Shown here in pieces: positions 1 through 8,301 of a stretch of DNA of 35,135 nucleotides. Under the pieces are notes generated by a model. That model was not told the DNA's origin, did no database searches, and saw only the letters and a program-made list of their open reading frames with translations. Origin of the DNA: Microbacterium testaceum (GTDB lineage: Bacteria; Actinomycetota; Actinomycetes; Actinomycetales; Microbacteriaceae); NCBI RefSeq assembly GCF_001476655.1, contig NZ_LDRT01000053.1, positions 1 through 35,135 on the forward strand. Reading direction: 5' to 3'. The position numbers and the translations under genes are program-made. Position 1 is the stretch's first letter. Every line of letters begins with the position of its first letter.

Positions 1-790
1 GGGTCGGTGTGGGCGTGGGGTGCCGGCGGGTCGGGGCGGTTGGGCAATGACAGCTCGAGTGGCTCGCTGGTGCCGGTGAGGGTGTCGAGCCCGGCGGGTG
101 TGGTGTTCACGCAGGTGAGTGCCGGGGGTTCGCATTCGTTGGGGTTGGCGTCGGATGGGTCGGTGTGGGCGTGGGGCGCCGGCTGGTCGGGGCAATTGGG
201 CAATGACAGCTCGAGTGGCTCGCGGGTGCCGGTGAGGGTGTCGAGCCCGGCGGGTGTGGTGTTCACGCAGGTGAGTGCGGGATCTCTCCATTCGTTGGGG
301 TTGGCGACGGATGGGTCGGTGTGGGCGTGGGGCGACGGCGAGATGTGGATGTTGGGCAACGGCGGCGCGCGCAGCTCGCCGATCCCGGTGAGGGTGTCGA
401 GCCCGCCGGGTGTCGTGTTCACGCAGGTGAGTGCGGGATCTTTCCATTCGTTGGCGTTGGCGACGGATGGGTCGGTGTGGGCGTGGGGCTTTGGTGCGAG
501 CGGGCAGGTGGGCAACGACGGCTTGCGCAGCTCGACGGTTCCGGTGAGGGTGTCGAGCCCGGGGGGTGTGGTGTTCACGCAGGTGAGTGCGGGATCTTTC
601 CATTCGTTGGGGGTGGCGACGGATGGGTCGGTGTGGGCGTGGGGCCTGGGTGAAAGTGGGCAGCTGGGCAACAACGACACGCGTGACGCGTTCGTGCCGG
701 TGAGGGTGTCGAGCCCGGGGGATGTGGTGTTCACGCAGGTGAGCGCGGGGGGCTCGCATTCGTTGGGGGTGGCGACGGATGGGTCGCTGT
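1..790 (+). repeat. Tandem 156-bp repeats inside the RCC1 gene
   Basis: The word TTCACGCAGGTGAG recurs starting at 106, 262, 418, 574 and 730, an exact 156-bp period (52 codons). Long stretches between these points are nearly identical in DNA, not only in protein. The next unit, at 877, is 9 bp shorter, and later units share only protein-level similarity. The array continues upstream out of the window. It looks like a recent tandem expansion within an older repeat gene. Confidence 0.9.
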
Positions 791-2139
791 GGGCGTGGGG
801 AAGCGCGGCGTCTGGGCAATTGGGGACCGGGGATTCCGTCGATCAACGGACCCCGTCGCGCTCCGCGAAGCGAGTGTTCACACAGGTGAGTGCGGGCTAC
901 TCGCACTCGCTGGCGATCGCATCGGACGGATCCGTATGGGCATGGGGGACCGGGAAGGACGGTCGTCTGGGCAACAATTCCCGCAGCGACTCGGCCGTGC
1001 CGGTCGCCGTCAGTCCCGCGTGGGGTCCGTCGGTGTTCATCACGCAGGTCAGTGCCGGCTTCTCGCACTCCCTCGCTCTGGCATCGGATGGTTCGGTGTG
1101 GGCGTGGGGAGCGGGCGTCGGGGGCCTCCTCGGCAACGGGACGGACCAGGAGTCGCTTGTGCCCGTTCCCGTCTCGAAATCGTGGGGCGGAGCAGTGTCG
1201 ATCATGCAGGTCAGTGCCGGCCTGACGCATTCGTTGGCGGTCGCGTCCGACGGACGGGTGTGGTCCTGGGGGCAGGGCGGGAAAGGGCAACTAGGCACGG
1301 GCGCGCTGGTGAGCTCGTCGGTTCCGGTTCCCGTTCTCGGTGCACTCGACGGGGTCCGTGTCCAGCAAGTCGGCGCGGGCGGAGACCGCTCCTTGGCGCT
1401 GACCAATGACGGTGCGGTGTGGGCATGGGGGGACGGCGAGGGAGGTGGTCTGGGGGATGGCGACGCGACCGTGCACTTCTCAGCGGTCCCACGGCCCGTG
1501 TCGTGGCAGGCCGGTGGGGCGGCACCCCCCGTCCAGCAGATCAGCGCGGGACAGGCGCACTCTCTCGCCGTCACGCGTGCCGGAGCCGTCTACGCGTGGG
1601 GGAAGGGGGAGATGGGGGTTCTCGGTGATGCGAACTCTGCTGCGCATTCGGTGGCGCGACCGCAGCTCGTCAACGCTACGTGGGGAAGCGGTGTGGCGAT
1701 CGCTCAGGTGAGTGCCGGCCCCCTCACTTCCCTTGCGGTCACATCGAAGGGTGATGTCTGGGGCTGGGGAAGCAATGGAGTCGCCCAGCTGGGTCAGGGT
1801 GACATGGTCAGTTCCTATCCGACTCCGGTGGCGATGAAGACGCCGTGGGTCACGTCGTCCCCGGGGTCGACCATCACGCAGGTGAGCGCGGGCCAGCTGC
1901 TGTCCGTGGTGGTCGCTTCCGACGGAACCGCATGGGTATCGGGGGTCGACGCGGCCTTCAAACTGAGGAGATCCCCCGAAGTGATGAGCTCACTCCCGCC
2001 CCTGCGTCTCGCGAACTGCACGCCCCCGTCGACCCTGGTGGGACAGCGTTGCACGCTCCCCGGTACGACGGCCTACTCCGTCTCCTACCGCTACCTCGGG
2101 TGGAGCTCGCCCCTCGCGACGACGACGATCACCCGATGA
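1..2139 (+). CDS. RCC1-repeat (beta-propeller) protein, 5' end missing
   Basis: The frame is open from the first base, so the N-terminus lies outside the window; the GTG at 7 is an internal codon and not a real start. The 712 visible residues are about twelve RCC1 repeats of roughly 50 aa, each with the pattern DGSVWAWG, then G-x-LG, then P-V, then TQVSAG-x-HSLAL. RCC1 repeats form seven-bladed propellers, so this is at least one and a half propellers. After the last repeat comes a short tail with two cysteines (NCTPPSTLVGQRC) and a Tyr/Ser/Thr-rich end, as in exported actinobacterial proteins. A signal peptide cannot be seen because the start is missing. The stop TGA overlaps the ATG of the signal peptidase gene, so the two are co-translated. 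Export and cell-surface location are inferred from this partner. The family assignment is secure; the biological role is unknown. Confidence 0.93.
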   Translation, partial: GSVWAWGAGGSGRLGNDSSSGSLVPVRVSSPAGVVFTQVSAGGSHSLGLASDGSVWAWGAGWSGQLGNDSSSGSRVPVRVSSPAGVVFTQVSAGSLHSLGLATDGSVWAWGDGEMWMLGNGGARSSPIPVRVSSPPGVVFTQVSAGSFHSLALATDGSVWAWGFGASGQVGNDGLRSSTVPVRVSSPGGVVFTQVSAGSFHSLGVATDGSVWAWGLGESGQLGNNDTRDAFVPVRVSSPGDVVFTQVSAGGSHSLGVATDGSLWAWGSAASGQLGTGDSVDQRTPSRSAKRVFTQVSAGYSHSLAIASDGSVWAWGTGKDGRLGNNSRSDSAVPVAVSPAWGPSVFITQVSAGFSHSLALASDGSVWAWGAGVGGLLGNGTDQESLVPVPVSKSWGGAVSIMQVSAGLTHSLAVASDGRVWSWGQGGKGQLGTGALVSSSVPVPVLGALDGVRVQQVGAGGDRSLALTNDGAVWAWGDGEGGGLGDGDATVHFSAVPRPVSWQAGGAAPPVQQISAGQAHSLAVTRAGAVYAWGKGEMGVLGDANSAAHSVARPQLVNATWGSGVAIAQVSAGPLTSLAVTSKGDVWGWGSNGVAQLGQGDMVSSYPTPVAMKTPWVTSSPGSTITQVSAGQLLSVVVASDGTAWVSGVDAAFKLRRSPEVMSSLPPLRLANCTPPSTLVGQRCTLPGTTAYSVSYRYLGWSSPLATTTITR

Positions 2140-2696
2140 AACGCGTCCTGTGCAACGCCCTCTCGCCGCTGCGGTGGGTCTTCGTCGCACTCCTCCTCGC
2201 GGCGCTCGCGGCTCCCTTCGCCTACACGGCGGTGACGGGGCAGGAGATCGTCCGCGTCGACGGAGAGTCGATGGTGCCGACCCTCCACCTCGGCGACGTG
2301 CTCTTCGTCGGTCGCGCTGAGCCCGACGAACTCGTGCCTGGCGCGATCGTCACGGTCGAGCCGCCGGGCTCGGGACGCTACACGCACCGCATCGTCGCCG
2401 TCGAGGGCGACTCGCTGACGCTCCGCGGTGACGCGAACGCCGAAGCCGACCCGATACCCGTCGCCTTCTCCGACGTGCGCGGTGTCGTTCGTCACCACCT
2501 CGCGGGCGCCCCGGCTGTCGCAGTCCTCGCCCTCGACACGTTGCCGATGCGCCTGTCGCTGGTGGTGCTGCTCATCGGCCTGATCTTCCTGCCGCTCCCG
2601 GTTCGACGCGGTCGCGGCCACGTCGCACCGGCGAACCTCGACCACGAGGCGCAGCCGACGACTCGTCGAGAGGCCCGGGCCAACGTGCTTCCTTAA
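2136..2696 (+). CDS. Signal peptidase I, SipW/ER type
   Basis: A 186-residue membrane serine protease that removes signal peptides. There is one hydrophobic segment near residues 14-33, then the S26 box GESMVPTLHLGDVLF with the catalytic Ser, then RYTHRIVAVEGD, where a His stands at the place of the usual bacterial catalytic Lys. That is the hallmark of SipW, archaeal and ER-type enzymes. Next come GDANAEAD (the conserved GDxN box) and a second membrane segment near residues 140-160, followed by a charged tail, the usual SipW topology. The ATG overlaps the stop of the RCC1 gene (ATGA), so it is translationally coupled. SipW enzymes in Bacillus serve a few dedicated substrates such as TasA, so a dedicated role for the upstream surface protein is plausible but inferred. 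Confidence 0.9.
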   Translation: MKRVLCNALSPLRWVFVALLLAALAAPFAYTAVTGQEIVRVDGESMVPTLHLGDVLFVGRAEPDELVPGAIVTVEPPGSGRYTHRIVAVEGDSLTLRGDANAEADPIPVAFSDVRGVVRHHLAGAPAVAVLALDTLPMRLSLVVLLIGLIFLPLPVRRGRGHVAPANLDHEAQPTTRREARANVLP

Positions 2697-2724
2697 TTGG
2701 CTTATACGCATATATATTCAATTA

Positions 2725-2753
2725 GCGAACGGGATGACTCTCACCCCGTTCGC
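2725..2753. promoter_or_regulatory. Perfect 9-bp inverted repeat upstream of membrane protein gene
   Basis: GCGAACGGG (2725-2733) and CCCGTTCGC (2745-2753) are separated by 11 nt. It lies in the AT-richer gap between the signal peptidase stop and the next start at 2787. It could be an operator for the TetR regulator encoded one gene downstream, or a terminator stem for the upstream operon, although no T-run follows. An operator is favoured but not proven. Confidence 0.45.
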
Positions 2754-2786
2754 GCTATCGCCGCCCCTCATCGAAGGAGTCATCCA

Positions 2787-3425
2787 ATGAACGCGCCCAC
2801 CCTCACTGCTCGCCCTTCTTCCCCCACTTCGTCGACCCCCTCGTGGCCCCGGGCCGCCGGCATCCTGATCCTCACCGGAGGCGTGCTGCTGACGGCCGCC
2901 ACCGCCCTCGAGATCGGAACCGATGTGTCCACCGATCCGGGTCCGGCGACGGCGTTCTGGGTGCTCTTCCTCGCCAGCACGCTCGCTCACGTCGCGGCGA
3001 TGTTCCCGCTCGCCCTCGGCCGCGGCGACGGTCAGGGCACCGTGGGCCCGTCGATCGTCGGCAAGCTCGCGCTGCTCGGGTTCGGCGCCTTCTTCCTCGC
3101 GAACCAGAGTCTGTACCTGCTCGCGGCGTACCTGCTGCCGACCGCGGAGCCCACCGATGGGGCGATGGCCTTCCTCTTCGGGATGAGCGCCGTGCAGGGC
3201 GTGCTCCTGCTGGTCGGGGGCATCGCCATCGTGCGGGCCCGCGTGCTGGCCGGCGCGGCCCGCTGGGCGATCCTCGTGCTCGCCGTCATCGGCTTCGCGC
3301 TCGGTGTCGTCATCAACGCGAGCTCGATCGAGGCGCTGACGAACACGATGTACTTCGTGTCGACCGGAGCGCAGATCGTCGCGGGGCTGCTCATCGCTCG
3401 GGCCGGCGTCCTCGCAGCGAAGTAG
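2787..3425 (+). CDS. Hypothetical polytopic membrane protein
   Basis: A 212-aa protein starting at the ATG preceded by AAGGAGT (2774-2780). After a Ser/Thr/Pro-rich cytoplasmic leader it has about six hydrophobic segments (near residues 24-45, 57-80, 92-118, 125-148, 155-175 and 190-208). No catalytic motif or named family is recognisable to me. It ends 2 bp before the TetR gene, so the two probably form an operon with the glycosyltransferase further on. A role as a membrane partner or resistance factor controlled by that TetR is a guess from position only. Confidence 0.75.
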   Translation: MNAPTLTARPSSPTSSTPSWPRAAGILILTGGVLLTAATALEIGTDVSTDPGPATAFWVLFLASTLAHVAAMFPLALGRGDGQGTVGPSIVGKLALLGFGAFFLANQSLYLLAAYLLPTAEPTDGAMAFLFGMSAVQGVLLLVGGIAIVRARVLAGAARWAILVLAVIGFALGVVINASSIEALTNTMYFVSTGAQIVAGLLIARAGVLAAK

Positions 3426-3426
3426 C

Positions 3427-4065
3427 GTGTGGGACGTGCCCCGCAGCTATCAGTCCCCCAAGCGACAGGCAGAGGCCGCCGCCACGCGCGCGAACATCGT
3501 CGACACGGCAGGCCGGCTCTTCGTCCGCGACGGCTACGTCGCCACCACCATCAAGGCGATCGCCGCCGAGGCGGGGGTGTCGATCCCCACCGTGCACCTG
3601 AACGGTCCCAAGCACGCTCTGCTGATCGCCGCCTTCGAGCGGACCTTCGCGGGTGACGAGGGCCTGCACTCGCTCACGGAACGACCTGCTCTCGTCGAGA
3701 TCATGAGCGAGCCCGACACCGACACGGCGATCGGTCGGTACGTCGACTTCCTGATCGAGGCGAATCAGCGGTCGGCGGCGATCGTTCGGGCCATGCTCGC
3801 CGCAGCCGACAGCGACGCGGAGGTGCGTGCCGCCTACCTCGAGTTGGAGATGCGCCGCCACCGCGACATGACGATCGGGGCCGGGTGGTTCCTGCAGCGC
3901 GAACGTATCCGCGTCGACCAGGTCGCGATCGCCGCCGACGTGCTCGGCCTCATCACCGGGCCCGACCCGTGGACGCACTTGACCGTGACGCGCGGCTGGG
4001 ATGTCGACGCCTACCGGTCGTGGCTCACGGCCCAGCTCATCCATCTCGCCGACAACCTCGCATAG
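3427..4065 (+). CDS. TetR/AcrR family transcriptional regulator
   Basis: A 212-aa one-component repressor. The N-terminal 60 residues carry the TetR DNA-binding domain: TRANIVDTAGRLF, then TIKAIAAEAGVSIPTV (helix-turn-helix), then HALLIAAFERTFAG. The C-terminal part is a variable helical ligand domain. The start is GTG at 3427; a second GTG at 3436, giving MPRSYQ, is equally acceptable and fits the usual TetR N-terminus better. It follows the membrane protein by 2 bp and precedes the glycosyltransferase by 42 bp. The usual logic would be repression of these neighbours until a small molecule binds. The perfect inverted repeat at 2725-2753 is a candidate operator. The ligand is unknown. Confidence 0.88.
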   Translation: MWDVPRSYQSPKRQAEAAATRANIVDTAGRLFVRDGYVATTIKAIAAEAGVSIPTVHLNGPKHALLIAAFERTFAGDEGLHSLTERPALVEIMSEPDTDTAIGRYVDFLIEANQRSAAIVRAMLAAADSDAEVRAAYLELEMRRHRDMTIGAGWFLQRERIRVDQVAIAADVLGLITGPDPWTHLTVTRGWDVDAYRSWLTAQLIHLADNLA

Positions 4066-4107
4066 ACCCTCGCCGCGCGGCGGAGGGGGCTTCCTCGAAA
4101 GAAGACC

Positions 4108-5394
4108 ATGACCCGTTCCGCCCTCCTGTGCAGCATGCCCGCCGTCGGCCACGTCGGTCCGCTCCTCGTCGTCGCCGCCGAGCTCCGGCGACGTGGATGG
4201 GACGTTCGTTTCCTCACCGGCGCCCGATACCGGTCCATGGTCGAGGCATCCGGCATCCGGTTCCTTCCCCTGCCGCCCGAGGCCGACACTCTCGACGACA
4301 TCGGAACGGGAGATGACGTGCGCGAGAGGGGACTCGCGACCCTCAATCGCGGTGTCGAGCGGGCGTTCCTCGACCCCGCGGCTCCGGCAGCAGTCACCCT
4401 GGAGCACGTCCTCGCCGAGGAGCCGGCCGATGTGGTGCTGCACGACATGCTCTTCCTGGGAGTGCAGACCCTGTTCGTGCGACCGCGCTCCGAGCGTCCC
4501 CTCACCGTCATGTGCGGCATCACCGCCGCGGGATTCTCGAGTCGCGACACTCCGCCGTACGGTCTCGGCATCACGCCCCTCCGCCAGCCGGTGGTGAACC
4601 GTCTGCGCAACCGGGTGCTCGACGTGACGGCGAAGGCCGTGCTGCGACCGGTCCATCGGTCGCTCGACCTCTTCCTCGCCGGTGTCGGGGCGCCACCCCT
4701 GAACGGGGCGTTCTTCATGGACGTGCTCTCGCGCAGCGACCTGCTCGCGCAGTTCACCGTCGAGGAGTTCGAGTACCCCCGCAGCGACGCTCCCGCCCAC
4801 CTGCGCTTCTACGGGCCCATGGCGACGGCGGCCGCCCATCCCACACCGGCACCGCCGTGGTTCGACGAGCTCGACCCGGCCCTCCCGCTCGTGCACGTCA
4901 CGCAGGGCACCGTCGCCAACACCGACTACAGCGAGGTGATCGCGCCCGCCCTCGCGGCCCTGGCCGATCTTTCCGTCCAGGTCGCCGTGACCACCGGCGG
5001 GCGCGCGGTCGACACCCTCCCGACCCTGCCCGCGAACGCGTTCGCCGCGAGCTACCTGCCGTATGACGAACTGCTCGCCCGGACGAGTGTGCTCGTCACG
5101 AACGGCGGGTATGGCGGGCTCCACCACGCGATGCGCCACGGCGTGCCGATCGTCATCGCCGGCGACTCCGAAGACAAGGTCGAGACCTCGGCCCGTGTCC
5201 AGCACGCCGGAGTGGGCGTGAACCTGCGCACGGGTCGCCCGACTCCGGATGCCATCCGCTCGGCCGTCCTGCGGATCCTCGCCGATCCGGGCTACACGGC
5301 GAACGCGCGACGCGTCGGCGAGGCGATCGCCGCCGCGCCGGGAGCGGCGGGGCTCGTCGACGACGTCGAGGCGATGCTCGCGGCCCGCGCCTGA
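4108..5394 (+). CDS. GT1-family (MGT-like) glycosyltransferase
   Basis: A 428-aa GT-B enzyme that transfers a sugar from a nucleotide sugar to a small lipophilic acceptor. The N-terminal half has PAVGHVGPLLVVAAELRRRG, the usual acceptor-domain start. The C-terminal donor domain has HVTQGTVAN, ASYLPYDELLARTSVLVTNG, then GGLHHAMRHGVPIV and a D-K pair (GDSEDK), the expected glycosyltransferase signature with its His-x7-PxV core. The length fits macrolide and flavonoid GT1 enzymes (about 400-430 aa). It follows a TetR gene by 42 bp, with AAGAAG just before the ATG. Detoxification of an antibiotic or phenolic by glycosylation is the usual role of such pairs, but the acceptor cannot be read from sequence. 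Confidence 0.88.
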   Translation: MTRSALLCSMPAVGHVGPLLVVAAELRRRGWDVRFLTGARYRSMVEASGIRFLPLPPEADTLDDIGTGDDVRERGLATLNRGVERAFLDPAAPAAVTLEHVLAEEPADVVLHDMLFLGVQTLFVRPRSERPLTVMCGITAAGFSSRDTPPYGLGITPLRQPVVNRLRNRVLDVTAKAVLRPVHRSLDLFLAGVGAPPLNGAFFMDVLSRSDLLAQFTVEEFEYPRSDAPAHLRFYGPMATAAAHPTPAPPWFDELDPALPLVHVTQGTVANTDYSEVIAPALAALADLSVQVAVTTGGRAVDTLPTLPANAFAASYLPYDELLARTSVLVTNGGYGGLHHAMRHGVPIVIAGDSEDKVETSARVQHAGVGVNLRTGRPTPDAIRSAVLRILADPGYTANARRVGEAIAAAPGAAGLVDDVEAMLAARA

Positions 5395-5410
5395 TCCGCG
5401 CCGCGGTCAG
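5391..5410. terminator. Hairpin joining two convergent stop codons
   Basis: CTGATCCGC and GCGGTCAG pair into an 8-bp stem with one bulged T and a 3-nt loop. The glycosyltransferase stop (5392-5394) and the purD stop (5407-5409) both lie inside the stem. There is no T-run, so intrinsic termination is uncertain; it may block convergent polymerases. Confidence 0.35.
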
Positions 5411-6678
5411 CCCTCGACGACGCGTGCGGCGATGTCGGTGCGGTACTGCCCGCCTTCGAGGCCGATGCGGTCGAGTCCCTCGTAGGCGGCGGCGCGCGCC
5501 TCGCGGAACGTCGACCCCAGGGCGACGACGCTGAGCACCCGCCCACCGGTCGCCGTGAAGCCGTTGGCGGATGCCGCCGTCGCCGCATGCGCGAGGTGGA
5601 CGCCGTCGACCTCGTCGGCGTCGTCGATCCCCGTCAGGGGGCGGCCGGTCACCGGCGCCTCGGGGTAACCCTCGCTGGCGAGCACGACCGTCACGGCGGC
5701 GGCTTCCGCGAAAGCGGGGCGCGGGCGGTCTTCGAGCGTGCCCGAGGCCGCGGCGAGAAGCAGCTCCGACAGCGGGTCGATCAGGCGGGGCAGCACGACC
5801 TGGGTCTCGGGGTCGCCGAACCGCGCGTTGAACTCGATGACCTTGACGCCCTGTTCGGTCAGGATGAGGCCGGCGTAGAGGAGTCCGATGAACGGCGTGC
5901 CCTCGGCATCCATCTGCCGGATCACGGGCTCCGCGATCTCGCGCGTGACCTGATCGACGAAATCGGCCTCGCTCCCGAAGCGGTCGTCGAGCCACGGCAG
6001 CGGCGAGTAGGCGCCCATGCCGCCGGTGTTGGGGCCCTCGTCGCCGTCGCGGAGGCGCTTGAAGTCCTGCGCGGGGCTGAGCGGCAGCACGTGGTCGCCG
6101 TCGCTGAGGAAGAACAGTGACACCTCGGGGCCCGACAGGAACTCCTCGACCAGGACGGCCCCGGTCGCCAGATAGGTGGCGGCGTGCGTGATCGCGGCCT
6201 CGCGGTCGGAGGTGACGATGACGCCCTTGCCGGCGGCGAGTCCGTCGGCCTTGACGACATACGGTGCGCCGTAGTCGTCGAGAGCTGCTTCCACGGTCGG
6301 GAGGTCGACCGCGCGCACGGCCCGTCCGGTGGGGACGCCCGCGGCATCCATGATCCGCTTCGCGTAGGTCTTCGATCCCTCGAGCTGCGCGGCGGCCTTG
6401 CCCGGGCCGAAGACCGGGATGCCGTGCTCGCGCAGGGCGTCGGCGACCCCGGCGACGAGCGGCGCCTCGGGTCCGACGACGACGAGGTCGATCGCCTCGG
6501 TCTGCGCGAAGGTGAGCACCTCGGCCGGATCGTTCGGGTCGAGGGAGACCAGGTGCGCGTCGCGCGCGATGCCGGCGTTGCCGGGAGCGGCGAAGATCGC
6601 GTGCGATGCCTCTTCGGAGCGCAGGGCGAGGATGATGGCGTGCTCGCGCGCGCCCGAACCGAGGACCAGGATTCTCAC
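5407..6678 (-). CDS. purD: Phosphoribosylamine--glycine ligase (GARS)
   Basis: A 423-aa ATP-grasp enzyme that makes GAR from 5-phosphoribosylamine, glycine and ATP, step 2 of purine synthesis. The order of motifs is canonical: [15 protein letters not shown] at the N-terminus, [16 protein letters not shown] (ATP-grasp lysine loop), [20 protein letters not shown], then [18 protein letters not shown] (metal- and ATP-binding) near residues 285-302. Length is normal. The GTG start is preceded at 6 nt by TAGGCT and no Shine-Dalgarno, suggesting a leaderless mRNA. It is divergent from the SCP-like gene and stands apart from purM and purF, which lie on the other strand 2 kb away. Confidence 0.97.
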   Translation of the reverse strand: MRILVLGSGAREHAIILALRSEEASHAIFAAPGNAGIARDAHLVSLDPNDPAEVLTFAQTEAIDLVVVGPEAPLVAGVADALREHGIPVFGPGKAAAQLEGSKTYAKRIMDAAGVPTGRAVRAVDLPTVEAALDDYGAPYVVKADGLAAGKGVIVTSDREAAITHAATYLATGAVLVEEFLSGPEVSLFFLSDGDHVLPLSPAQDFKRLRDGDEGPNTGGMGAYSPLPWLDDRFGSEADFVDQVTREIAEPVIRQMDAEGTPFIGLLYAGLILTEQGVKVIEFNARFGDPETQVVLPRLIDPLSELLLAAASGTLEDRPRPAFAEAAAVTVVLASEGYPEAPVTGRPLTGIDDADEVDGVHLAHAATAASANGFTATGGRVLSVVALGSTFREARAAAYEGLDRIGLEGGQYRTDIAARVVEG

Positions 6679-6684
6679 GCGGCC

Positions 6685-6690
6685 AGCCTA
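6685..6690 (-). promoter_or_regulatory. Putative leaderless -10 box of purD
   Basis: TAGGCT on the minus strand ends 6 nt before the GTG start, so transcription would begin at or next to the start codon. No convincing -35 is seen. The same geometry recurs at six other genes in the window. Confidence 0.55.
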
Positions 6691-6828
6691 CCGAGCGGGC
6701 TCTGCGCGCGTGGCGCACGGGCCGCTGCGGCGGCCGCCCGTCGGCGCGGGCTCCCTGACCGGTGTGCCCGGGTGCGGCAGCGGTCGAGCGATGCGGCGGA
6801 CACTCGACCCGCGCTCGCGCCCCGCGAG

Positions 6829-6834
6829 TACGGT
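6829..6834 (+). promoter_or_regulatory. Putative leaderless -10 box of SCP-like gene
   Basis: TACGGT ends 7 nt before the ATG at 6842. The GGAGG between them is only 2 nt from the ATG, too close to serve as a ribosome site. Confidence 0.5.
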
Positions 6835-6841
6835 GGAGGCC

Positions 6842-7198
6842 ATGCCCCCACGTCGTATCGAGACCGGTGACGGTCGGGCCGCTCTCGAGGCGGTGGCCGC
6901 CGGCGACGCCCCGCGCCCGGCCCTCGCGACCGCCGTGCGCTACCTGCTCCAGCTGCTGGCCGAGAAGGCGCCGGGCAACTCCGTCGAGATGCGCGTGCCT
7001 CCCTTCGGCGCCGTCCAGGTCATCGAGGGGCCCCGTCACACGCGCGGCACGCCGCCGAACGTCGTCGAGACCGACGCCGCCACCTGGATCGCCGTCGCCA
7101 CGGGCCGGGAGCACTGGGCGGATGCCGTCGCCGCCGGGCGCATCGTCGCCTCGGGCGTCCGCGCCGACCTGTCCGCGCTTCTGCCGTTGCGGCCGTAG
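6842..7198 (+). CDS. SCP2-like (bacterial sterol carrier ortholog) small protein
   Basis: A 118-aa soluble protein. Residues after about 38 match the compact actinobacterial sterol-carrier-like fold: [21 protein letters not shown], then [19 protein letters not shown] and [21 protein letters not shown]. The phrases [11 protein letters not shown] and ASGVRADLS are characteristic of this small family, which is usually linked to purine genes in actinobacteria. The substrate is unknown, and binding of a hydrophobic ligand is only inferred from the fold. It is divergent from purD across 163 bp. A leaderless start is likely. Confidence 0.8.
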   Translation: MPPRRIETGDGRAALEAVAAGDAPRPALATAVRYLLQLLAEKAPGNSVEMRVPPFGAVQVIEGPRHTRGTPPNVVETDAATWIAVATGREHWADAVAAGRIVASGVRADLSALLPLRP

Positions 7199-7208
7199 GG
7201 GCTCGGCC

Positions 7209-7288
7209 GTCGAGACCGTAGGCGCTCGTCGAGACCGTACGCCCCGGTACGCCTCCCGGTGCGGTTTCGTGCATCGCGTGCGGTTTCG
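7209..7288. repeat. Two pairs of short direct repeats, both with 19-bp period
   Basis: GTCGAGACCGTA occurs at 7209-7220 and 7228-7239; GTGCGGTTTCG occurs at 7259-7269 and 7278-7288. Both pairs are 19 bp apart. Between them lies a small dyad, CGTAC-GCCCCG-GTACG. The role is unknown; this is the intergenic spacer before the 111-aa membrane protein gene. Confidence 0.5.
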
Positions 7289-7332
7289 GTGACGCGACGT
7301 GCCGCCCGGGCCCGCCGACGACGTGGGAGTGG

Positions 7333-7338
7333 GACAAT
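7333..7338 (+). promoter_or_regulatory. Putative leaderless -10 box of the 111-aa membrane protein gene
   Basis: GACAAT ends 6 nt before the ATG at 7345. The intervening GGAGG is only 1 nt from the ATG and cannot act as a normal Shine-Dalgarno. Confidence 0.45.
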
Positions 7339-7344
7339 GGAGGC

Positions 7345-7680
7345 ATGGCCGAGCAGCCCGCCCCCGAACGACCGTCCTTCTCGCGCGACGACATCGAGAC
7401 GGTCAGCGTGCGCCGCGCCCCGAAGTACGGCGTCTTCTTGGCCGCCGGGGCGTTCGTCGGCATCCTCGTCGCCCTCATCCTGACGTTCGCCATCGACAGC
7501 ACGGATGTCAGCCCGTACACGCAGGTCGTGTACTCGCAGCTGCAGGTGTTCGGCTTCACGGCGTTGATCTGCGTGGTCGCCGGGGTGACGGTCGCCGCCA
7601 TCGTCGCTCTCGTCTTCGAGCGCACCCTCGGGGGACGCACGCGCCAGGTGATCGTCGACCACGAGCAGCACGGGGTCTGA
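7345..7680 (+). CDS. Conserved small two-helix membrane protein
   Basis: A 111-aa protein with a polar N-terminus (about 30 aa), a first membrane segment around residues 32-52 (YGVFLAAGAFVGILVALIL), a short loop with DSTDVSPYT, and a second segment around residues 70-92, then a basic tail. Proteins of this shape are common next to purM in actinobacteria and are sometimes loosely annotated as potassium-transport proteins, but nothing in the sequence supports that. The stop (7678-7680) is 3 bp from the convergent stop at 7684, so no separate terminator fits between them. Function unknown. Confidence 0.75.
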   Translation: MAEQPAPERPSFSRDDIETVSVRRAPKYGVFLAAGAFVGILVALILTFAIDSTDVSPYTQVVYSQLQVFGFTALICVVAGVTVAAIVALVFERTLGGRTRQVIVDHEQHGV

Positions 7681-7683
7681 CCC

Positions 7684-8295
7684 TCAGGCGAGCTCCGCGA
7701 TGATCGGATGGATCGCGGAGTCGAACGCCGCGACGTCGCCGCGCAGACCGTCGGTGACAGCGACGGTCAGCGACCCGATCCACCACACGCCCCGCTGAGC
7801 GAGCGGCAGGATCTGCACGTTGAGCTCGAACGAGTGCGCGCGACGGCCCACGATCCGCTCGTGCGCCGCGATCGCGCTCGCGTAGGCGCGGTACGACACT
7901 CCGGGCCGCGCCGACGACTCGCGCGCGTACCGCCCGTGTGCGTGCTGGGCGAAGTCCGTGGCCTCCTCGGCGAAGGGCGACGCCGCCTCGCGCAGGACCT
8001 CGGCGCCCTCGATCGGAAGGGTCACGAGACCGTCGAAGCCCTCGACCAACTCCAACGGCACGGGGGAGGGATGTGCTTGCGGCTCGACCGTCATCGCCCA
8101 GTATGCGCGCCACTGTCGCTCGAGCTCCGACCGCGCGGCATCCGATCTCCCGCTCTCCGGCGTCGGCGGCACACGCCGCAGGAACGGCAACTCCTCCGGA
8201 GAACGGATGCCGAGAATTTGACGCAGGTAGAGCGCGACGAGCACGGGTGAGGCGGCGTCCTCGCGGATCACCCACTCGGGCTGGCCTGCCGTCAT
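7684..8295 (-). CDS. Conserved protein of unknown function (203 aa)
   Basis: A soluble 203-aa protein without membrane segments or a signal peptide. The ATG at 8295 (MTAGQPEWVIREDAASPVL) follows a TACAAT hexamer by 6 nt, which fixes this start over upstream in-frame codons. The first half is rich in Glu, Pro and Arg and includes LRQILGI and RVPPTPES; the second half includes SFELNVQILPLAQRGVWW and ends in SAIHPIIAELA. I do not recognise the family. It is divergent from purM with 106 bp between start codons and convergent with the 111-aa membrane protein, so it forms a single-gene unit. Confidence 0.7.
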   Translation of the reverse strand: MTAGQPEWVIREDAASPVLVALYLRQILGIRSPEELPFLRRVPPTPESGRSDAARSELERQWRAYWAMTVEPQAHPSPVPLELVEGFDGLVTLPIEGAEVLREAASPFAEEATDFAQHAHGRYARESSARPGVSYRAYASAIAAHERIVGRRAHSFELNVQILPLAQRGVWWIGSLTVAVTDGLRGDVAAFDSAIHPIIAELA

Positions 8296-8301
8296 GGCGT
8301 C

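Noticed and set aside
1..790. Regular repeats as a CRISPR array or satellite DNA
   Set aside because: The 156-bp units are codons of an RCC1 protein in one uninterrupted frame; no unique spacers.
3391..5205. Minus-strand open frame of 604 codons opposite TetR and the glycosyltransferase
   Set aside because: Antisense to two recognised genes and without any domain.
5153..7114. Minus-strand 653-codon frame across purD
   Set aside because: It is an alternative frame of purD on the same strand; Arg/Pro-rich and without motifs.
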